From RGIG4140 sp045635565 (GTDB taxonomy: Bacteria; Pseudomonadota; Alphaproteobacteria; CAAHEQ01; UBA3637): a stretch of 64,000 nt of DNA. Positions 60,049 to 64,000 of the stretch are shown one piece after another. The notes under the pieces are model-generated. The model saw nothing but the letters and a program-made list of their open reading frames with translations. It did no database searches and was not told the DNA's origin. A program made the position numbers and the translations under genes. Position 1 is the stretch's first letter. Every line of letters begins with the position of its first letter. The stretch spans positions 11,370 through 75,369 of the forward strand of contig JAZTVX010000044.1 of the NCBI GenBank assembly GCA_045635565.1, read 5' to 3'.

Positions 60049-60065
60049 ACGTTACTTTGTAACGA
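60049..60065 (+). promoter_or_regulatory. Small hairpin in the pflB leader
   Basis: CGTTAC-TTT-GTAACG, extended by flanking A/T pairs, between promoter and ribosome site. Possibly stabilises the message. Confidence 0.4.
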
Positions 60066-60107
60066 TTGTTTTGAGCGAGATGATTCTTAACAGAAAAGGA
60101 AAATAAT

Positions 60108-62351
60108 ATGGATAATTTAGAAGTCAAGGCCTGGGAAGGCTTTAAACCGAATAAATGGCAAGATGAAATCAACGTACGTGATTTTATCAACCATAACTAT
60201 ACGCCGTATGAAGGCGATGATTCATTTTTAGCTGGTCCGACAACGCGTACGACAAATATGTGGAAAACGGTTGCGGAATTGATGAAAAAAGAACGTGAAA
60301 ACAATGGCTTATTAGATGCTGATACAAGCGTGGTTTCTTCTATCACATCACACGGGGCTGGTTATATCAACAAAGATGAAGAAATCATTGTTGGTTTGCA
60401 AACGGATAAACCATTGAAACGTGCTTTAATGCCGTACGGCGGTTACCGAATGGTTGAAGGTTCTTGTCAAGCATATGATTTGGCACTTGATCCAAAAGTA
60501 ACGGAAGTCTTTACAACATATCGTAAAACACACAATGACGGTGTTTTTGATGCTTATACACCGGATATTCGTGCCTGCCGTAAAAGTGGTATTGTAACAG
60601 GTTTACCTGATGCTTACGGTCGTGGTCGTATTATCGGTGATTATCGTCGTATTGCTTTATATGGTATTGACCGTTTGATTCAAGACAAAGAAAGCCAAAA
60701 AACACTTTCTGATTTAAGCAGTATGACGGAAGATGTCATTCGTGAACGGGAAGAATTGGCTGAACAAATCCGTGCTTTGAAAGATATGAAAAAAATGGCT
60801 GCTGCTTATGGTTTGGATATCTCTAAACCGGCTGAAAATGCCAAAGAAGCCATTCAATGGACATATTTCGGTTATTTGGCTGCCATTAAAGATCAAAACG
60901 GTGCTGCTATGTCAATTGGTCGTATTTCAACATTCTTGGATATCTACATCCAACGTGATATTGAAAACGGCGTTATTACAGAAGAACAAGCTCAAGAAAT
61001 GATGGATGATTTAGTCATCAAATTGCGTATGGTTCGTTTCTTGCGTACACCGGAATATAATGAATTATTCTCTGGCGATCCGGTTTGGGTCACGGAATCA
61101 ATTGGTGGTATGGGTATTGATGGTCGTACATTAGTTACGAAAAACTCATTCCGTATTTTGCATACACTATACAATTTAGGACCGGCTCCGGAACCGAACT
61201 TGACTGTTTTGTGGTCAAATCACTTGCCAGAAGCATTTAAAAAATTCTGTGCAAAGGTTTCTATTGATACGTCATCTATCCAATATGAAAACGATGATTT
61301 AATGCGTGGTTTCTTTGGAGATGATTATGGTATTGCTTGCTGTGTTTCTCCAATGCGTATCGGTAAACAAATGCAATTCTTCGGTGCTCGTGCAAACTTG
61401 GCTAAAGCTTTGTTGTATGCTATTAACGGTGGTAAAGATGAAAAATCAGGTGCTCAAGTCGGTCCGGAATTTGCCCCGATTACATCTGAATATCTTGAAA
61501 GCGAAGAATTAGAACGTAAATTTGATAAAATGATGGATTGGTTGGCAGAAACATACGTCAACGCTTTGAATATCATTCACTATATGCATGACAAATATTC
61601 ATATGAAAAATCCATGATGGCTTTACACGATAAAGATGTTGTCAGAACATTGGGTTGTGGTATCGCCGGTTTCTCAATTGTTGTTGATTCTTTGTCAGCA
61701 GTTAAACATGCCAAAGTCAAAGTTGTCCGTGATGAACGTGGTTTAGCAACGAACTTTGAAATTGAAGGTGATTATCCGAAATATGGTAACAACGATGAAC
61801 GTGTTGATGCAATTGCTCGTCGTGTTGTTAAACAATTTATGGATAAAATCCGTCGCTTGCCGATTTACCGTAATGCCGTTCCGACACAATCTATTTTGAC
61901 AATTACATCTAATGTTGTTTACGGTAAAAAGACGGGAGCAACACCAGATGGTCGTCAAGCAGGTGTTCCGTTTGCTCCAGGTGCTAACCCATTGCATGGT
62001 CGTGACACAAATGGTGCGATTGCTTCATTGTGTTCTGTTGCTAAATTGCCGTTCCAGCATGCACAAGACGGTATTTCCAACACATTCACAATTATCCCAA
62101 ATTCTTTGGGTAAAACACGTGATATTCAAATTGGTAACTTAGTCAGTTTGTTAGACGGTTATTGTGGTAATGATGGACAGCACATCAATGTTAATGTTTT
62201 GAATCGTGAAACATTGCAAGATGCTATGGAACATCCGGAAGAATACCCACAATTAACAATTCGTGTTTCCGGATATGCCGTTAACTTTATTAAATTAACT
62301 CGTGAGCAACAATTGGATGTTATTTCCAGAACGTTCCATGAAAAAATTTAA
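60108..62351 (+). CDS. pflB: Pyruvate formate-lyase (formate C-acetyltransferase)
   Basis: A 747-residue glycyl-radical enzyme converting pyruvate and CoA to acetyl-CoA and formate without oxygen. Active-site Cys411 and Cys412 lie in YGIACCVSPMRIGKQ, and the radical-bearing Gly722 in RVSGYAVNF near the C-terminus. The N-terminus WEGFKPNKWQDEINVRDFI is typical of true PflB and not of glycerol or choline lyases. AAAGGA precedes the ATG. The gene is a single-gene unit with strong terminator; its activase (pflA) is 33 kb away and focA 23 kb away. Codon choice resembles that of rpsD, suggesting high expression. Confidence 0.98.
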   Translation: MDNLEVKAWEGFKPNKWQDEINVRDFINHNYTPYEGDDSFLAGPTTRTTNMWKTVAELMKKERENNGLLDADTSVVSSITSHGAGYINKDEEIIVGLQTDKPLKRALMPYGGYRMVEGSCQAYDLALDPKVTEVFTTYRKTHNDGVFDAYTPDIRACRKSGIVTGLPDAYGRGRIIGDYRRIALYGIDRLIQDKESQKTLSDLSSMTEDVIREREELAEQIRALKDMKKMAAAYGLDISKPAENAKEAIQWTYFGYLAAIKDQNGAAMSIGRISTFLDIYIQRDIENGVITEEQAQEMMDDLVIKLRMVRFLRTPEYNELFSGDPVWVTESIGGMGIDGRTLVTKNSFRILHTLYNLGPAPEPNLTVLWSNHLPEAFKKFCAKVSIDTSSIQYENDDLMRGFFGDDYGIACCVSPMRIGKQMQFFGARANLAKALLYAINGGKDEKSGAQVGPEFAPITSEYLESEELERKFDKMMDWLAETYVNALNIIHYMHDKYSYEKSMMALHDKDVVRTLGCGIAGFSIVVDSLSAVKHAKVKVVRDERGLATNFEIEGDYPKYGNNDERVDAIARRVVKQFMDKIRRLPIYRNAVPTQSILTITSNVVYGKKTGATPDGRQAGVPFAPGANPLHGRDTNGAIASLCSVAKLPFQHAQDGISNTFTIIPNSLGKTRDIQIGNLVSLLDGYCGNDGQHINVNVLNRETLQDAMEHPEEYPQLTIRVSGYAVNFIKLTREQQLDVISRTFHEKI

Positions 62352-62369
62352 TTTGATTTGGTAACAGAG

Positions 62370-62398
62370 AATGCCCTTGAAATTCAAGGGCATTTTTT
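62370..62398 (+). terminator. Terminator of pflB
   Basis: A 12-bp perfect stem AATGCCCTTGAA / TTCAAGGGCATT with almost no loop, followed by T-run. Confidence 0.92.
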
Positions 62399-62400
62399 GT

Positions 62401-62868
62401 TGTTTTTTTAAGACGAGGAGATGACAGTCGCTGATTAAAGATGTAAGATGTTTTTCTTAAATTGATAAAATTATTTCAATATTTTAACCTTTTTATGTGA
62501 TGGGGATAGTTGTTGTTTTTTTTTTGAAGAAGTCTTTTTTTTGTATGTTAATAAAAGAAGAAAAAATTTGATGCTTTTATTTTTTAATTTTATATTGTTT
62601 GCATATTCACTGGTCTTCAATGAGAACGATTCGTTTTGTTTGTAAAAATTGGTGTTGAGTAGTATAAATGACGAATCCTTTTTGTAAAGGATGAGAAAGC
62701 CAATATTTTAGTGCATAATGACAGAATGGTTATTCCTATTTTTCAATTAAATTCATTAAATATCATTAAAATATTATTTTTTTATATTTTAAGATGTTTT
62801 GAGAATATGAAAAAAACATAATAAAATCATAAAAATATAAAAAAAAATAAAAAAAGAGCAAAAAATGC
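62401..62868. other. Gene-free AT-rich spacer before tRNA-Glu
   Basis: No ORF with a ribosome site or recognisable product on either strand. The only structure I see is an 18-base hairpin ATCCTTT-TTGT-AAAGGAT at 62675-62692. Long A and T tracts dominate. Confidence 0.6.
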
Positions 62869-62897
62869 TTGCAAAAAAAAACAAAAACGAATATAAA
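62869..62897 (+). promoter_or_regulatory. Promoter of tRNA-Glu
   Basis: TTGCAA, 17 bp, TATAAA, with the predicted start about 12 nt before the mature tRNA end. Confidence 0.7.
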
Positions 62898-62915
62898 AGA
62901 ATACATCGAAACGAT

Positions 62916-62991
62916 GACCCCATCGTCTAGAGGCCTAGGACATCGCCCTTTCACGGCGGTAACGCGAGTTCGAATCTCGCTGGGGTCGCCA
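62916..62991 (+). tRNA. tRNA-Glu (TTC anticodon)
   Basis: Acceptor GACCCCA / TGGGGTC, discriminator G and encoded CCA; D-arm with CGTCTAGAGGCCTAGGACA; anticodon loop CTTTCAC gives TTC; T-arm GCGAG-TTCGAAT-CTCGC perfect. A single-gene unit with promoter and terminator. Confidence 0.97.
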
Positions 62992-62997
62992 ACAAAA

Positions 62998-63024
62998 CGA
63001 CAGTTAATAACTGTCGTTTTTTTT
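62998..63024 (+). terminator. Terminator of tRNA-Glu
   Basis: CGACAGTTA and TAACTGTCG form a tight stem followed by eight T, starting six bases after CCA. Confidence 0.92.
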
Positions 63025-63309
63025 ATTTTATTTATTTTCATACGGCGAATATCATTATCAAAATCAAGGTAAGGAATAAAGAGCATAGTTATCGTATATC
63101 AAAAGATTTTGATGGAATATGGCTTTTTGAATTATTGCTGTCAAATCTCAATGCTTGGTTTGTATCAAAGATAATATTTTCATTATTTTTCTAAATCATC
63201 TAGATTTAAACGAAATGCGGATTATTTTGCGTTTGATTATAAATTTCTTTTAAAAAATATAATAAAAACAAAAGATAACAAAAAAAATAAAAAAAATACA
63301 AAAAAACAC
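63025..63309. other. Gene-free AT-rich spacer between tRNA genes
   Basis: No ORF with ribosome site, no RNA gene and no clear repeat visible. Confidence 0.6.
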
Positions 63310-63338
63310 TTGCAATACAAAAAAAAATAATGTATAAG
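63310..63338 (+). promoter_or_regulatory. Promoter of tRNA-Arg
   Basis: TTGCAA, 17 bp, TATAAG, preceded by an A-rich tract much like that before the tRNA-Glu promoter. Confidence 0.7.
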
Positions 63339-63354
63339 GTTCTCTATAGACGGA

Positions 63355-63431
63355 GCACCCGTAGCTCAATTGGATAGAGCATTTGACTACGGATCAAAAG
63401 GTTGTAAGTTCGAATCCTGCCGGGTGCGCCA
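63355..63431 (+). tRNA. tRNA-Arg (ACG anticodon)
   Basis: Acceptor GCACCCG / CGGGTGC, discriminator G and encoded CCA; D-arm TAGCTCAATTGGATAGAGCA; anticodon arm TTTGA-CTACGGA-TCAAA gives ACG, whose A34 would be read as inosine. The T-stem GTAAG / CCTGC contains one A-C mismatch and one T-G pair, which is unusual. Confidence 0.95.
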
Positions 63432-63436
63432 TTTTA

Positions 63437-63464
63437 AAATCTCGCATTGTTGCGAGATTTTTTT
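63437..63464 (+). terminator. Terminator of tRNA-Arg
   Basis: AATCTCGC and GCGAGATT pair perfectly around a 6-nt loop, followed by T-run. Confidence 0.92.
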
Positions 63465-63548
63465 TATACATAACAATATGTGTTGTTATATATTTTGATA
63501 TCTGATACGATTGATATATGATGTTTATGCGTTGTTTTTATAATTGAA

Positions 63549-63578
63549 CAAAAAAAATCCACCTGTTTAGATGGATTT
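63549..63578 (-). terminator. Terminator of the 63.6-kb secreted protein gene
   Basis: On the minus strand AAATCCA and TGGATTT pair around a 10-nt loop and run into T-rich sequence, 32 bases after the stop codon. Confidence 0.75.
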
Positions 63579-63609
63579 GGTGTTTTTAAAATAGTGAATA
63601 ACTGTTGGG

Positions 63610-63987
63610 TTAATAACATAGGGCGAGGCCGAGGTGGCTGGTGTAGCCGGTGCGTGAGTGAGCGTACACATTACCATTATCAAGATTAACGAAATAGGCG
63701 GAACTGTCCCCTGACGCTATCGCTGTCCATGCTCCCTTACTTATACCAATCTTCATATTTGTACAACCACCCGACCAACTTTGATTATTACAGGCTTCAT
63801 CCAATGTTGCCAGATGCCGTTTGTTTGCCTTACACCAAGCAAATGCACTCCACCAGTTCATTGTTTGATTACTGATACAATAAACGTGACCATTTTTACC
63901 CGGTTTTTCTTCGCCTCCTACACAGTCAGCCATAGCAATATTGGGTAACGCTATTGATAATGTTAAAATCAATAATAATTTTTTCAT
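63610..63987 (-). CDS. Small secreted cysteine-rich protein, C-type-lectin-like pattern
   Basis: A 125-residue protein with a classical signal peptide (MKKLLLILTLSIALPNIAMA, cleavage after AMA at residue 20) and a strong GGAGGAAAA site. The mature domain of about 105 residues has six cysteines and the pattern C-x-S...WWSAFAWCKANKRHLATLDEAC, then SWSGGC, WTA near the centre and YVNLDNGNVY...LALCY at the end. The order W-A-x-C-x-x-x-x-x-x-L-A ... W ... C resembles C-type-lectin-like folds used in surface adhesins, but calcium ligands (EPN, WND) are missing. Periplasmic or extracellular location is expected. It ends at its own terminator. Fold assignment is tentative. Confidence 0.6.
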   Translation of the reverse strand: MKKLLLILTLSIALPNIAMADCVGGEEKPGKNGHVYCISNQTMNWWSAFAWCKANKRHLATLDEACNNQSWSGGCTNMKIGISKGAWTAIASGDSSAYFVNLDNGNVYAHSRTGYTSHLGLALCY

Positions 63988-64000
63988 GTTTTCCTCCGTT

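Noticed and set aside
62766..63086. Frame antisense to tRNA-Glu
   Set aside because: It covers the tRNA gene, its promoter and terminator; product is low-complexity Phe-rich sequence.

Overview
The window is a stretch of an AT-rich bacterial chromosome, most likely from a fermentative, host-associated alphaproteobacterium. Reasons: a tig-clpP-clpX-lon block and OpgG/OpgH; the CPIS form of the first UvrA zinc site, which I recall as usual in Alphaproteobacteria; an alphaproteobacterial type tRNA-Gln; and pyruvate formate-lyase, its activase and a formate channel. A prepilin-like protein with the signature GRSMVEMLGVLAVIG and many paired cysteines resembles proteins I associate with uncultured gut alphaproteobacteria. 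The taxonomic call is inference.

Layout. 1-923: end of a GspF/PilC-type inner-membrane pilus/secretion protein. 1-6.7 kb: MORN-repeat protein, Cys-rich lipoprotein, tRNA-Gln, rmuC-alr, then a DUF3108 protein overlapping a membrane protein with an HELTH motif. 6.9-12.6 kb: a very large AsmA-like protein and TrkH. 12.7-17.0 kb: a four-gene unit tatD-like, tcdA, uvrD/pcrA, small hypothetical. 17.2-22.5 kb: accessory region with two unknown coiled-coil proteins (one with internal 71-85 residue repeats), a flavodoxin-type reductase and a 133-bp tandem repeat array. 22.5-30.1 kb: Cys-rich prepilin, pflA-uup, uvrA with an overlapping exported protein. 30.2-36.2 kb: two acetyltransferase-like genes, an AlkD-type glycosylase gene, rpsD with a structured leader, and a HAD nucleotidase/P-loop kinase/phosphodiesterase unit. 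36.3-41 kb: focA and a tandem pair of unknown paralogues. 41.1-48.9 kb: lon, clpX, clpP, tig, tRNA-Leu, a DciA-like gene and tgt. 49-52 kb: lepB-rnc-era-recO, then gtrA. 52.5-59.9 kb: another unknown coiled-coil protein, opgG-X-opgH and an MsbA-like exporter. 60-64 kb: pflB, tRNA-Glu, tRNA-Arg and a small secreted Cys-rich protein.

Sigma-70-like promoters (TTGACA/TTGCAA-type -35, mostly 17-bp spacer, TATAAT-type -10) can be read directly upstream of many genes. For trkH, the tatD-like gene, the 30.2-kb acetyltransferase, the 21.2-kb reductase and the MsbA-like gene, the promoter shows that the longest open frame starts too far upstream; I give the corrected starts. Intrinsic terminators are clear in many places.

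The least explained content is a set of five large proteins without a recognised family (17.2, 18.5, 37.3, 39.2 and 52.5 kb). Each has its own promoter, close to consensus at four of them. Two are tandem paralogues duplicated together with their promoters. Two others share an N-terminal module across 34 kb. Together with the pilin-like and lectin-like Cys-rich proteins they are the best candidates for lineage-specific, possibly surface or secreted, biology.
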